In this document: positions 17,453 through 25,813 of the stretch, one piece after another | Numbering within the stretch: position 1 is the first letter of the stretch | Layout: each line of letters begins with the position of its first letter | DNA from: Streptomyces sp. Ru62 | GTDB taxonomy: Bacteria; Actinomycetota; Actinomycetes; Streptomycetales; Streptomycetaceae | DNA length: 64,000 nt | Assembly: GCF_002920615.1 (NCBI RefSeq) | Contig: NZ_PQSU01000010.1 | Span: 186,001 to 250,000 of the forward strand | Direction: 5' to 3' | Position numbers and translations under genes: made by a program | Notes under the pieces: generated by a model | What the model was told of the DNA's origin: nothing | Database searches by the model: none | What the model saw: the letters and a program-made list of their open reading frames with translations, nothing else

Positions 17453-18034
17453 ATGCCGTTTCTCACCAGCCCCGTCCTGACCCCCGGCGCCCTCGCCCGT
17501 GCCCCGCAGCCCGCCCTCCCCGCCGGCGGCGGCACGCTGCTGCGCCCGTGGCGGGCCGAGGACGCGCCCGCCGTGCACGCCGCCTTCACAGACCCGGTGC
17601 TGCGCCACTGGCACGGCCGGTCCTGCGACTCCGCGGAAGAGGCCGCCGGATGGATCGCGCAGTGGCGGAGGGGATGGGCGGACGAGCGCGAGGCGCAGTG
17701 GGCCGTCGTGGACGAGGGCACGGACGAGCTGCTGGGCCGGGTGGCGCTGCGCCAGATCGTGCTCGGTGACGGCGTCGCCGAGATCGCGTACTGGACCGTG
17801 GCGGGGGCGCGGGGCCGGGGCGTCGCCCTGCGCGCCGCGACGGCCCTGACCGGCTGGGCCTTCGAGGAGATCGGCTTCCACCGCCTGGAACTCATGCACG
17901 CGATCGCCAACCCCGCTTCCTGCCGGGTCGCCGGCAAGGCCGGCTTCGCCCTGGAGGGCACCAAGCGCAGTGCCTACCTCCACCAGGACGGCTGGCACGA
18001 CATGCACCTGCACGCGCGCGTACGGGGTGACTGA
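17453..18034 (+). CDS. GNAT-family N-acetyltransferase (RimJ/RimL-like)
   Basis: 193 residues from ATG 17453, which has GGGG at a good distance; ATG 17444 in the same frame is too close to AGG. The fold follows RimJ/RimL-type acetyltransferases: LLRPWRAEDAPAVHAAFTDP at the start, the acetyl-CoA loop around ARGRGVALRAATALTGWAF (Q/R-x-x-G-x-A/G equivalent), and the late HRLELMHAIANPASCRVAGKAGF strand. It probably acetylates an alpha-amino group of a protein or small amine. Divergent from the pseudouridine synthase gene, 87 bp apart. Confidence 0.88.
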   Translation: MPFLTSPVLTPGALARAPQPALPAGGGTLLRPWRAEDAPAVHAAFTDPVLRHWHGRSCDSAEEAAGWIAQWRRGWADEREAQWAVVDEGTDELLGRVALRQIVLGDGVAEIAYWTVAGARGRGVALRAATALTGWAFEEIGFHRLELMHAIANPASCRVAGKAGFALEGTKRSAYLHQDGWHDMHLHARVRGD

Positions 18035-18124
18035 CCCCGGCGGGACTCCGCGGGAGCGGGGACGGGGAACCGGGCGTACGGAAGCGGCTGCACCCTTCCC
18101 GGGTGCCGCCGCCCCTCCGCACGC

Positions 18125-18973
18125 TCAGGCAGCCGCCGCCGGGCCGCCCTCCTGCTCCGCCTCGATCCGGGCGTTCCACTCCCGCTTGGAGGCCTGCCAG
18201 CCGTCCTCGTTGTGGCCGAGCCGCCAGTAACCGGAGATCGACAGGTCCTCGCGCGGGATCTGGCGCTCGACCCGCAGCAGCCGGCGCAGCTCCTTCACGA
18301 AACCCGCCTCGCCGTGCACGAACGCGTGCGGCCGGCCCTTTGGGAACTCCAGTCCGCGCACGGCCTCCAGCAGGGCCTCGCCGACCGGCCGGTCCCCGCG
18401 GTGCAGCCAGACGACCGGCACCTCGGTGTCGATCTTCTGCTCCTCCTCGGGGCCGGAGACCTCGATGAACGCGTGCGCACGGGCACCGGCGGGCAGCGTC
18501 TCCAGGGCGCGGGCGATGGCGGGCAGCGCGCTCTCGTCCCCGGCGAGCAGGTGCCAGTCGGCATCGGGGTCGGGCGCGTACGCGCCGCCGGGGCCCATGA
18601 AGCGCACGATGTCGCCGGGCCGCGCACGCAGGGCCCAGGGGCCGGCCAGGCCCTCGTCGCCGTGGATCACGAAGTCCAGGGTCAGCTCCCGCTGCCCGGG
18701 GTCCCAGGCGCGGACGGTGTAGGTCCGGGTCACCGGCCACTGCTCGCGCGGGAACTCGGCGCGGATCCGCTCCAGGTCGAAGGGCTCCGGGTAGGTGACA
18801 CCGGCGGCACCGAACAGCAGCTTCACATAGTGGTCGGTGCAGGTGTCCGCGGCGAAGTCGGCCAGGCCCTCACCACCGAGCACCACGCGCTGCATGTGCG
18901 GGGTCAGCCGCTCGGTGCGCACCACCTGGGCGGTATGGGGCTTACGCGGCTTTCGTCCCGGACGCTCTGCCAT
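18125..18973 (-). CDS. Siderophore-interacting protein, FAD-binding ferric-siderophore reductase
   Basis: 282 residues from the ATG at 18973, which has AGGAGG five bases upstream; a GTG directly before it is too close to that site. The N-terminal FAD-binding barrel includes RTYTVRAWDPGQRELTLDFVIHG (R-x-Y-T/S FAD motif), followed by GPWALRARPGD and an NAD(P)H-binding domain with LAGDESALPAI. It belongs to the SIP/ViuB family, which reduces ferric siderophores to release iron in the cytoplasm. A 15/19 match to the DmdR/IdeR iron box lies just upstream, so repression by iron is expected. It stands alone with no siderophore operon nearby. Confidence 0.9.
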   Translation of the reverse strand: MAERPGRKPRKPHTAQVVRTERLTPHMQRVVLGGEGLADFAADTCTDHYVKLLFGAAGVTYPEPFDLERIRAEFPREQWPVTRTYTVRAWDPGQRELTLDFVIHGDEGLAGPWALRARPGDIVRFMGPGGAYAPDPDADWHLLAGDESALPAIARALETLPAGARAHAFIEVSGPEEEQKIDTEVPVVWLHRGDRPVGEALLEAVRGLEFPKGRPHAFVHGEAGFVKELRRLLRVERQIPREDLSISGYWRLGHNEDGWQASKREWNARIEAEQEGGPAAAA

Positions 18974-18988
18974 CACGGCCTCCTGCGG

Positions 18989-19007
18989 GTTGGTTAGGGT
19001 TACCTAA
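18989..19007 (-). promoter_or_regulatory. Iron box (DmdR1/IdeR operator) of the siderophore-interacting gene
   Basis: GTTGGTTAGGGTTACCTAA matches the 19-bp iron-box consensus TTAGGTTAGGCTAACCTAA at 15 of 19 positions, with both half-site cores (GGTTAG and ACCTAA) present. It ends 5 bp above the ribosome binding site of the gene at 18973, where a bound repressor would block transcription. Confidence 0.8.
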
Positions 19008-19083
19008 GTTAGCACCTCGCGCCGATTCGCCACCTCGTCGATGGGCGTTCGATGAGATCCCTTTGCCGGAATATGGACCGGCC

Positions 19084-20004
19084 TCACGCCGCGAGCGTGG
19101 TCAGCAGCCGCTGCAAGGAGCCGCCGAGGCCCCATCGGTGCGTCAGCGCCTCCAGTGCCTCCGGGTCGTGCGGGGTGTGCGGCAGGGCCGTGTCGACGTC
19201 CGGCAGCGGCACGTCGTCGGCGACCCGCACCACCTTCGGCGCGACCGCGAGATACGGCCGGGCCTCGGTGAGCCGCCTGCGCTGCGACGGCGTGAGCTTC
19301 GCCCGCGGGTCGTCGACCGCCGCCATGATCCCGGCCAGGTCACCGAACTCGGCGAGCAGCTTCGCGGCCGTCTTCTCGCCGATGCCGGCCACGCCCGGCA
19401 GCCCGTCGCTCGGGTCGCCGCGCAGCAGCGCCAGATCCGCGTACCCGCGCCCGTCGACGCCATACTTCTCGCGCAGCGCCGCCTCGTCGGTCAGCTGGAG
19501 CGTGCCGACGCCCTTCACCGGATACAGCACCCGTACCTCCCGCGCGTCGTCCACGAGCTGGTACAGGTCGCGGTCGCCGGTGACGATGTCGACCGGGCCC
19601 CCGGCCCGTGCGGTGAACGTGCCGATGACATCGTCCGCCTCGTACCCGGCGACCCCGACGCGGGCGATCCCGATCGCGTCCAGCACGTCCTCGATCACCG
19701 GCACCTGCGGGGCGAGGGTGTCCGGCACCTCCTCCTCGTCCGGCGCGCCCTCGTGCTCCTCGGCGACCCGGTGCGCCTTGTAGGTGGGGATGAGGTCCAC
19801 CCGCCACTGCGGGCGCCAGTCGGCGTCCATGCAGGCCACCAGGTGCTCCGGGCGGTGGTCCTTGACCAGCCGGTCGATGAAGTCCAGCAGCCCGCGCACC
19901 GCGTTGACGGGCGTGCCGTCCGGCGCCTTCACGGAGTCCGGGACGCCGAAGTAGGCGCGGAAGTACAGCGAGGCGGTGTCGAGAAGCATGAGTCGTCCGG
20001 TCAC
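19084..20004 (-). CDS. 5'-3' exonuclease (PIN/H3TH, DNA polymerase I N-domain-like)
   Basis: 306 residues from GTG 20004; an ATG at 19989 (MLLDTASLYFRAYFG) is an alternative. The PIN-like nuclease core shows the acidic metal ligands expected: LLDTASLYFRAYFG, ACMDADWRPQWR, GYEADDVIGT and IVTGDRDLYQLV. The helix-three-turn-helix DNA-binding element GDPSDGLPGVAGIGEKTAAKLL is near residue 195. This is the stand-alone version of the polA 5'-3' exonuclease domain, expected to remove flaps and RNA primers. It lies divergent from the betaine transporter genes. Confidence 0.92.
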   Translation of the reverse strand: MTGRLMLLDTASLYFRAYFGVPDSVKAPDGTPVNAVRGLLDFIDRLVKDHRPEHLVACMDADWRPQWRVDLIPTYKAHRVAEEHEGAPDEEEVPDTLAPQVPVIEDVLDAIGIARVGVAGYEADDVIGTFTARAGGPVDIVTGDRDLYQLVDDAREVRVLYPVKGVGTLQLTDEAALREKYGVDGRGYADLALLRGDPSDGLPGVAGIGEKTAAKLLAEFGDLAGIMAAVDDPRAKLTPSQRRRLTEARPYLAVAPKVVRVADDVPLPDVDTALPHTPHDPEALEALTHRWGLGGSLQRLLTTLAA

Positions 20005-20159
20005 GCACGCATCATGCCGCACGGCACCGACAGCGGCCCCCGCCGCCGGAACGCGTTGCGCCACGCGCATCGCCGTGAACCCGGCCACGTGCGCGTTTGA
20101 CCCGGCCCGGCCTGGGGAGGCGCGGCCTCTGTCCTGTCCCCGCCAGACGAGAGGTTCGC

Positions 20160-21236
20160 GTGTCAGCCAGGCTTGAGGTGGAGCACCTGTACAAGGTGTT
20201 CGGCAGACGACCCGACGAAGCAGTGGAACGCCTGCGCGAGGGCGCCGACCGGACGGAACTGCGCGCCGACGGCACGACCGCCGCCGTGATCGACGCCTCC
20301 TTCCGCGTCGAGGCCGGCGAGATCTTCGTCGTCATGGGGCTGTCGGGATCCGGCAAGTCCACCCTGCTGCGCACGCTCAACGGGCTGCTGGAGCCGACCG
20401 CGGGCAGCGTGCGCTTCGACGGCCAGGACCTGACCGCCCTCACCGACCGGGAGCTGCGCGAACTGCGCTCGAAGAAGATCAGCATGGTCTTCCAGCACTT
20501 CGCGCTGTTCCCGCACCGCAGCGTCCGCGACAACGCCGCCTACGGCCTGGAAGTGCAGGGCGTGCCCCGCGCCGAGCGCGAGCGCCGCGCCGACGAGGCG
20601 CTCGCCCTGTGCGGCCTGGCCGGCTGGGAGACCTCCTGGCCCGACGAGCTGTCCGGCGGCATGCAGCAGCGCGTCGGCCTCGCCCGCGCCCTCGCCACCG
20701 ACGCCGACGTGCTGCTGATGGACGAGTCCTTCAGCGCCCTGGACCCGCTGATCCGCCGTGACATGCAGGACCAGCTGCTGGAACTCCAGAAGACCCTGAG
20801 GAAGACCATCGTCTTCATCACCCACGACCTCAACGAGGCCATGCGGCTCGGCGACCGCATCGCCGTCATGCGCGACGGCCGTATCGTCCAGACCGGCACC
20901 GCCGAGGACGTCCTGCTGCGCCCCGCGAACGACTACGTGGCCTCCTTCATCCAGGACGTCGACCGGTCCCGGGTGCTGACGGCGGGCGCCCTCATGGACA
21001 CCTCGGTCACCGCCGACGCCCCGCTGTGCGGCTGCGAGACCGCGACCCGCGAGACCCCGTTCACCGAGCTGTGCGCGATCAGCGCCCGGCTGTCCCACCG
21101 CGTCTCCGTCGTGGACGAGGCGCGTCGCGTCGTCGGTGTCGTCCCCAGGCAGCGGCTGGTCGGCTTCCTCGGCGAGGAGACGGCCGGTCCCGCGCCCTGT
21201 GACAACCCGCGGGGAAAGGTGGCCGGCCGTGCCTAG
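20160..21236 (+). CDS. Glycine betaine/proline ABC transporter ATP-binding protein
   Basis: 358 residues from GTG 20160 (GAGAGG upstream). Walker A GLSGSGKST is near residue 63, signature LSGGMQQRVGLARA near 163, Walker B VLLMDES near 187 and the switch histidine FITHD near 220. The about 30-residue insertion before Walker A and the C-terminal CBS-like tail are typical of the ProV/OpuAA family. The CBS part (about 280-350) looks incomplete, with one recognisable CBS unit. It overlaps the fused permease gene by 8 bp. Together they import an osmoprotectant such as glycine betaine. Confidence 0.93.
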   Translation: MSARLEVEHLYKVFGRRPDEAVERLREGADRTELRADGTTAAVIDASFRVEAGEIFVVMGLSGSGKSTLLRTLNGLLEPTAGSVRFDGQDLTALTDRELRELRSKKISMVFQHFALFPHRSVRDNAAYGLEVQGVPRAERERRADEALALCGLAGWETSWPDELSGGMQQRVGLARALATDADVLLMDESFSALDPLIRRDMQDQLLELQKTLRKTIVFITHDLNEAMRLGDRIAVMRDGRIVQTGTAEDVLLRPANDYVASFIQDVDRSRVLTAGALMDTSVTADAPLCGCETATRETPFTELCAISARLSHRVSVVDEARRVVGVVPRQRLVGFLGEETAGPAPCDNPRGKVAGRA

Positions 21237-23043
21237 GATCCACCTCGGCGACTGGGTCGACTCCGGTGTGAACTGGCTGGTCGACCACCTCTCCTGGCTC
21301 TTCGACGCCGTCCGGGCGGTCATGGAGGGCATGTACGACGGCATCGACGCCGTGCTCACCGCCCCCGAGCCGCTGCTGATGGCCGGCATCCTCGCCGTGC
21401 TCGCCTGGTGGCTGCGCGGCCTGCTCTCCGGTGCCCTCGCCTTCGCCGGTTTCGCGCTGGTCGACTCGCTCGACCTGTGGGACCGGGCCATGTCCACCCT
21501 CGCCCTGGTGCTCGTGGCGACCGTGATCGCCCTGGTGATCTCGGTCCCGCTGGGCATCTGGGCCGCCCGGTCCAGGGCGGTCAGCGCCGCCGTACGGCCG
21601 GTCCTGGACCTGCTCCAGACCATGCCGTCGATGGTGCTGCTGATCCCGGCCATGCTCTTCTTCGGCCTGGGCACCGCCGCCGGCGTCGTCGCCACCCTGA
21701 TCTTCGCGCTCGCCCCGGGCGTCCGCATGACCGAACTGGGCATCCGCCAGGTCGACGCCGAACTCGTCGAGGCCGCCGAGGCGTTCGGCACCACCCCGCG
21801 CGACGTCCTGTGGCGCGTCCAGCTCCCGCTCGCGCTGCCGACCATCATGGCCGGCGTCAACCAGGTGATCATGCTGGGCCTGTCCATGGTCGTCATCGCG
21901 GGCATGGTCGGCACCGGCGGACTCGGCGGCGCCGTCAACGAGGCGATCGGCCAACTCGACATCGGCTACGGCTTCGAGGCGGGCGTCGGCATCGTCGTCC
22001 TCGCCATCTACCTGGACCGCGTCACCGGCGCGCTCGGCACCCAGCTCTCCCCGCTGGGCCGCAGGGCCGCCGCGAAGGCCCGCACGCGCGCGTGGTCGTA
22101 CCGTCCGCGCCCTGCCGTCGCCGTCGTCGGCGTGGTCGTCCTCGCCCTGGTCGCGGGCGGGCTCGGGATCTTCGGCTCCTCCGTCGGCACCTCCGAGGCC
22201 TCTGGCGCGGACATCGGCAAGGGCAAGGAGATCCGGATCGGCTACATCCCGTGGGACGAGGGCATCGCCTCCACCTTCCTCTGGAAGGAGCTGCTGGAGG
22301 AGCGCGGCTTCAAGGTGACCACCACGCAGTACGCGGCCGGCCCGCTCTACACCGGGCTCGCCACCGGCCAGCTCGACTTCCAGACCGACTCCTGGCTGCC
22401 CACGACCCACGCCGAGTACTGGTCGAAGTACGGCGAGCGGCTGGACGACCTCGGCAAGTGGTACGGCCCCACGTCCCTGGAGCTGACCGTACCGTCCTAC
22501 GTGAAGGACGTGAACTCCCTGGCGGACCTGAAGGACCACGCGTCCGAGTTCCAGGGGAAGATCATCGGCATCGAGCCCAGCGCCGGCATGACGGGCCTGT
22601 TGAAGAACAAGGTGCTGAAGGAGTACGGCCTTCAGGGCACGTACGACGTGGTCGACGGTTCCACGCCCGCCATGCTCGCCGAGCTCAAGCGCGCCTACGC
22701 CAGGAAGCAGCCGGTCGTCGTCACCCTGTGGTCGCCGCACTGGGCGTACAGCGACTACGACCTGAAGAAGCTCAAGGACCCCCGGGGCGCCTGGGGCGAG
22801 GGCGACGGCGTGCACACCCTCGCCCGCAAGGGCTTCGCCGCCGACAACCCGCAGGTCGGCCAGTGGCTGAAGGACTTCTCGATGACCGAGCAGGAGCTGA
22901 CCGGCCTGGAGGCGCGGATCCAGAAGGCCGGCAAGGGCAAGGAGCAGGACGCCGTCCGCGCCTGGCTGCGGCAGCACCCCGGCCTCGTCGACAAGTGGGC
23001 CCCGGTCACCAAGGAGGACACCACGAGCCAGGCGGCCGGGTGA
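21229..23043 (+). CDS. Glycine betaine ABC transporter, permease fused to substrate-binding protein
   Basis: 604 residues from GTG 21229. Residues about 1-290 are a ProW-type permease with six or seven membrane helices and the EAA loop EAAEAFGTTPRDVLWRVQLPLALPTIMAG. A further membrane helix (about 300-320) leads into an OpuAC-type binding domain (about 335-590) starting KEIRIGYIPWDEGIAS. The binding domain would stay tethered to the outer face of the membrane. Such fusions are known in OpuA-type systems. Tryptophans and tyrosines that could form the aromatic cage for a quaternary amine are present (GYIPWDEG, SDYDL, TLWSPHWAYS). Followed by a strong terminator. Confidence 0.93.
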   Translation: MPRIHLGDWVDSGVNWLVDHLSWLFDAVRAVMEGMYDGIDAVLTAPEPLLMAGILAVLAWWLRGLLSGALAFAGFALVDSLDLWDRAMSTLALVLVATVIALVISVPLGIWAARSRAVSAAVRPVLDLLQTMPSMVLLIPAMLFFGLGTAAGVVATLIFALAPGVRMTELGIRQVDAELVEAAEAFGTTPRDVLWRVQLPLALPTIMAGVNQVIMLGLSMVVIAGMVGTGGLGGAVNEAIGQLDIGYGFEAGVGIVVLAIYLDRVTGALGTQLSPLGRRAAAKARTRAWSYRPRPAVAVVGVVVLALVAGGLGIFGSSVGTSEASGADIGKGKEIRIGYIPWDEGIASTFLWKELLEERGFKVTTTQYAAGPLYTGLATGQLDFQTDSWLPTTHAEYWSKYGERLDDLGKWYGPTSLELTVPSYVKDVNSLADLKDHASEFQGKIIGIEPSAGMTGLLKNKVLKEYGLQGTYDVVDGSTPAMLAELKRAYARKQPVVVTLWSPHWAYSDYDLKKLKDPRGAWGEGDGVHTLARKGFAADNPQVGQWLKDFSMTEQELTGLEARIQKAGKGKEQDAVRAWLRQHPGLVDKWAPVTKEDTTSQAAG

Positions 23044-23426
23044 CCTGACCGTCCCGGACCGCCTCCCGAGGGGCGGGCGCCGCCGGACGCCGACACGCGT
23101 CCGGTGCCGCCCGCCCCTCGCGGCCTTTCACCCACGGAAGGTTCAGGCCAATCACGCACCGTGAGGAGCCATGGCCCGTGCCCGGACGCCCGGCGCAGCT
23201 GGACGGCCTGTTCATCCTCCAGGGTGACCGGGTCCGGGAGCGCCTCCCGGCCCCCGAGCGCTGGCGCGAACCGTGGGGTCGGGGATCACGGGAGTGTCAG
23301 GGATGTGACAGGCACGTGAAACGGTTTGCCGAACATGCGTAGGGTGCAGAGAAGTCATCGGAAGAGGTGTGCCCCGGAACGGGCACCCGGAGAGCGGCAC
23401 GACGAGCGAGGGAGGGAGCCGGAGCG
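23044..23426 (+). other. 383-bp intergenic region before the XRE-cupin regulator
   Basis: The first 80 bp hold a very strong hairpin (listed separately). The rest has no convincing gene. A 54-codon reading from GTG 23178 was considered but has no better coding bias than the other frames. A repressor-type palindrome was not found upstream of the regulator gene. Confidence 0.5.
23067..23120 (+). terminator. Strong hairpin terminator of the betaine transporter operon
   Basis: Arms at 23067-23088 and 23099-23120 pair at 20 of 22 positions around a 10-nt loop. It starts 24 bp after the stop codon. No U-tract, as is usual in this genus. Confidence 0.8.
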
Positions 23427-23999
23427 ATGGGCGACCACAAAGAGCAGCAGCCCGTGCGGGTGGGCGCGGCCGTCCGGCGGCGCCGTCGTGCGCTGGAACT
23501 GACCCTCGCCGTCGTGGCCGAGCGCAGCGGCCTCTCGGTGCCCTTCCTCAGCCAGGTCGAGAACGACAAGGCCCGCCCGAGCCGTACCTCCCTGGAGAAG
23601 CTGGCCGACGCCCTGCGCACCACGGCCGTCGAGCTCCTCGCCGCCGCCGACCCGGCCGCCAGCGTGGACGTCGTCCGCGCCGAGGCCGTCACCGACGGCG
23701 ACTACGACCCGCGGACCCGCTCGCTGGTGCGCGGCCACCACCAGCTGCACGCCTCCGAGTTCACCGGCGACCACGACGCCGGCCGTGAGTTCCAGCACCG
23801 CAACGACGAGCTGATGTACGTCGCCGACGGTGCGGTGGAGATCGAGGCCGAGGGACGCGCGTACCGGCTCGGGCGCGGCGACACGCTGTACCTGACGGGC
23901 GGGGTACGGCACCGGTGGCGGGCGACGGTGCCGGACACGAGGGTGATCGTGGTGGCGGTGGCGGAGCACATCGAGGCGATGCACGACAGGTCTCGCTGA
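23427..23999 (+). CDS. XRE-family regulator with C-terminal cupin domain
   Basis: 190 residues from ATG 23427 with GGAGC upstream. An HTH_XRE domain occupies residues about 11-66 (LTLAVVAERSGLSVPFLSQVENDKARPSRTSLEKLADALR). A cupin_2 barrel at about 110-180 (FQHRNDELMYVADGAVEIEAEG...GDTLYLTGGVRHRW) would bind a small effector; the metal-ligand histidines are partly kept. This architecture is typical of regulators of amino-acid, polyamine or osmolyte uptake. Its location directly after the betaine importer makes control of that operon the best guess, but this is inference. Confidence 0.88.
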   Translation: MGDHKEQQPVRVGAAVRRRRRALELTLAVVAERSGLSVPFLSQVENDKARPSRTSLEKLADALRTTAVELLAAADPAASVDVVRAEAVTDGDYDPRTRSLVRGHHQLHASEFTGDHDAGREFQHRNDELMYVADGAVEIEAEGRAYRLGRGDTLYLTGGVRHRWRATVPDTRVIVVAVAEHIEAMHDRSR

Positions 24000-24060
24000 G
24001 GGTTCGAAGGGAGGGTCACGGGATGGTGCGGGTCGGTCCGCCGTCCGCGGCGCCGTCGGG

Positions 24061-24096
24061 GCCGGTCGCGCGGTTCCCCGCGCCCCTTCAGGGCGC
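24061..24096. repeat. Dispersed intergenic repeat, copy 2 (inverted)
   Basis: The complement reads GCGCCCTGAAGGGGCGCGGG followed by GAACCGCGCGACCGGC. It is close to the unit starting at 25811 (GCGCCCTGGAGGGGCGCGGG). It lies in the 118-bp gap before the BtuF-like gene. Confidence 0.6.
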
Positions 24097-24117
24097 TGCC
24101 CTTGCCGGAGCCGGGTA

Positions 24118-24837
24118 GTGCGCGTCGTCTCCCTCGTCCCCTCGCTCACCGAAGCAGTGGCCGTCACCCTCCCCGGAGCCCTCGTCGGCGCCACCGGCTG
24201 GTGCAGTCGTCCCGAGGAACTGGACGTCGTCCGGATCGGCGGTACGAAGAACCCGGAGGTGGAGCGGATCATCGGGCTCGTCCCCGACCTGGTGATCGCC
24301 AACGAGGAGGAGAACCGCGCGCCCGACCTCGACGCCCTCCGCGCGGCCGGACTGAACGTGCTGGTCACCGAGGTGCGGAGCGTGCCGCAGGCCTTCGCCG
24401 AGCTGGACCGGGTGCTCACCGCGTGCGGCGCGGCCGACCGCCCCGGCTGGCTGGCCGAGGCGGAGGACGTCTGGGCGGCCCTGCCCGAGCCGGCGGAGCG
24501 CAGGACCGCGGTCGTACCGGTCTGGCGGCGCCCCTGGATGGTCCTCGGCCGGGACACCTTCGCGGGTGACGTCCTCGCCCGCCTCGGCGTGGACCACGTG
24601 TACGCCCACCACCCCGAGCGCTATCCCCGGATCCCCCTCGACGAGCTGCGCGCACGAGAGCCGGACGTGGTGGTCCTGCCCGACGAGCCGTACCGCTTCA
24701 CCGCCGACGACGGCCCGGAAGCGTTCCCGGGGCTGCCCTGCGCCCTGGTCAGCGGACGGCATCTGACCTGGTACGGCCCGTCCCTGACACAAGCGCCACG
24801 GGTGCTGGCAGAAGCGCTTCGGGCAGCGCGCCGCTGA
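24118..24837 (+). CDS. BtuF-like helical-backbone metal receptor (periplasmic-binding fold) without signal peptide
   Basis: 239 residues from a GTG. The start VRVVSLVPSLTEAVAV and the later RIGGTKNPEVERIIGLVPDLVIANEEENR are typical of class III binding proteins for cobalamin, heme or siderophores (BtuF/FhuD-like). Two lobes joined by a long helix can be inferred from the pattern. No export signal or lipobox is visible, so unlike transporter-linked members it is probably cytoplasmic. No permease or ATPase for such a substrate is adjacent. The ligand is unknown. Confidence 0.82.
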   Translation: MRVVSLVPSLTEAVAVTLPGALVGATGWCSRPEELDVVRIGGTKNPEVERIIGLVPDLVIANEEENRAPDLDALRAAGLNVLVTEVRSVPQAFAELDRVLTACGAADRPGWLAEAEDVWAALPEPAERRTAVVPVWRRPWMVLGRDTFAGDVLARLGVDHVYAHHPERYPRIPLDELRAREPDVVVLPDEPYRFTADDGPEAFPGLPCALVSGRHLTWYGPSLTQAPRVLAEALRAARR

Positions 24838-24881
24838 GCGGGCCGCGCGCGGTGCCGCCACCAGGGGCCACGGGGCTAGGG

Positions 24882-24898
24882 CATAAGCTGGTCTTATG
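24882..24898 (+). promoter_or_regulatory. Palindrome CATAAG-N5-CTTATG overlapping the LysR start codon
   Basis: A perfect 6-bp inverted repeat with a 5-bp spacer whose right arm contains the ATG at 24896. TAAGCT (24884-24889) within it also fits a -10 element six bases before the ATG, and no ribosome binding site precedes the gene. This suggests a leaderless mRNA and possible self-repression. No -35 element was recognised. Confidence 0.45.
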
Positions 24899-25813
24899 AG
24901 TGAGACGGAGGGGCTCCCCACGGAATCGCTGGCGCACCGGGTGCCGGACCTCGCCGCGCTGGAGCTGCTGCTCGCGGTGGCGCGGCTGGGCAGTCTCGGC
25001 GCGGCGGCGCGCGAGGTCGGCATCACCCAGCCGGCCGCCAGCAGCCGGATCCGCTCCATGGAACGGCAGCTGGGCGTGGCCCTGGTCGACCGCTCGCCGC
25101 GCGGCTCCCGGCTCACCGACGCCGGCGCCCTGGTCACGGACTGGGCCCGGCGGGTGGTGGAGGCGGCGGCGGCCTTCGACGCGGGCGCGCGGGCGCTGCG
25201 GGACCGGCGCGACTCACGGCTCCGCGTCGCCGCGAGCATGACCATCGCCGAGTACCTGCTGCCCGGCTGGCTCCTCGCCCTGCACGCCGAGCGGCCCGAC
25301 ACCGCGGTCTCGCTGCTCGCCGGGAACTCGGCGAAGGTCGCGGAACTCCTGCTGGCCGGCGAGGCGGACCTGGGCTTCGTGGAGGGGCTGACCGTGCCCA
25401 CGGGCCTGGACTCCACGGTCATCGCCCGCGACCGGCTGATCGTCGTCACCGCGCCCGCCCACCCGTGGGCCCGCCGCCGACGGCCCCTGACGGCGGCGGA
25501 ACTCGCCGAGACCCCGCTGATCCTCCGCGAGCGGGGCTCCGGCACCCGTCAGGTCCTGGACGCGGCGCTCGGCGGCCTGGCCCGCCCGCTGATCGAGCTG
25601 TCCTCCACGACGGCGGTGAAGGCCTCCGCCGTCAGCGGCGCGGGCCCCTCCGTCCTCAGCGAACTCGCGGTGGGGGAGGAGCTGGGGATGCGGCGCCTGG
25701 TCAGCATCCCGGTCGAGGGCGTCTCCCTGCGCCGGGACCTGAGAGCGGTATGGCCGACGGGCCACCGCCCCACGGGCCCGGCCCGGGAACTCCTGTCCCT
25801 GACCCGCGGCTGA
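24896..25813 (+). CDS. LysR-family transcriptional regulator
   Basis: 305 residues. The N-terminal HTH (about residues 20-80) reads LAALELLLAVARLGSLGAAAREVGITQPAASSRIRSMERQLGVALVDRSPRG, a full LysR signature. The substrate-binding domain covers about 105-300. The target operon is unclear because the next gene downstream is convergent and the upstream gene encodes a BtuF-like protein. It appears leaderless (see the palindrome at 24882-24898). Its last codons and stop are duplicated 125 bp downstream as part of the repeat array. Confidence 0.9.
   Translation: MSETEGLPTESLAHRVPDLAALELLLAVARLGSLGAAAREVGITQPAASSRIRSMERQLGVALVDRSPRGSRLTDAGALVTDWARRVVEAAAAFDAGARALRDRRDSRLRVAASMTIAEYLLPGWLLALHAERPDTAVSLLAGNSAKVAELLLAGEADLGFVEGLTVPTGLDSTVIARDRLIVVTAPAHPWARRRRPLTAAELAETPLILRERGSGTRQVLDAALGGLARPLIELSSTTAVKASAVSGAGPSVLSELAVGEELGMRRLVSIPVEGVSLRRDLRAVWPTGHRPTGPARELLSLTRG

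Noticed and set aside
23178..23342. Possible 54-residue small protein with a CQGC motif
   Set aside because: A weak upstream GGAG exists, but competing frames have equal third-position GC and the second half loses coding bias.
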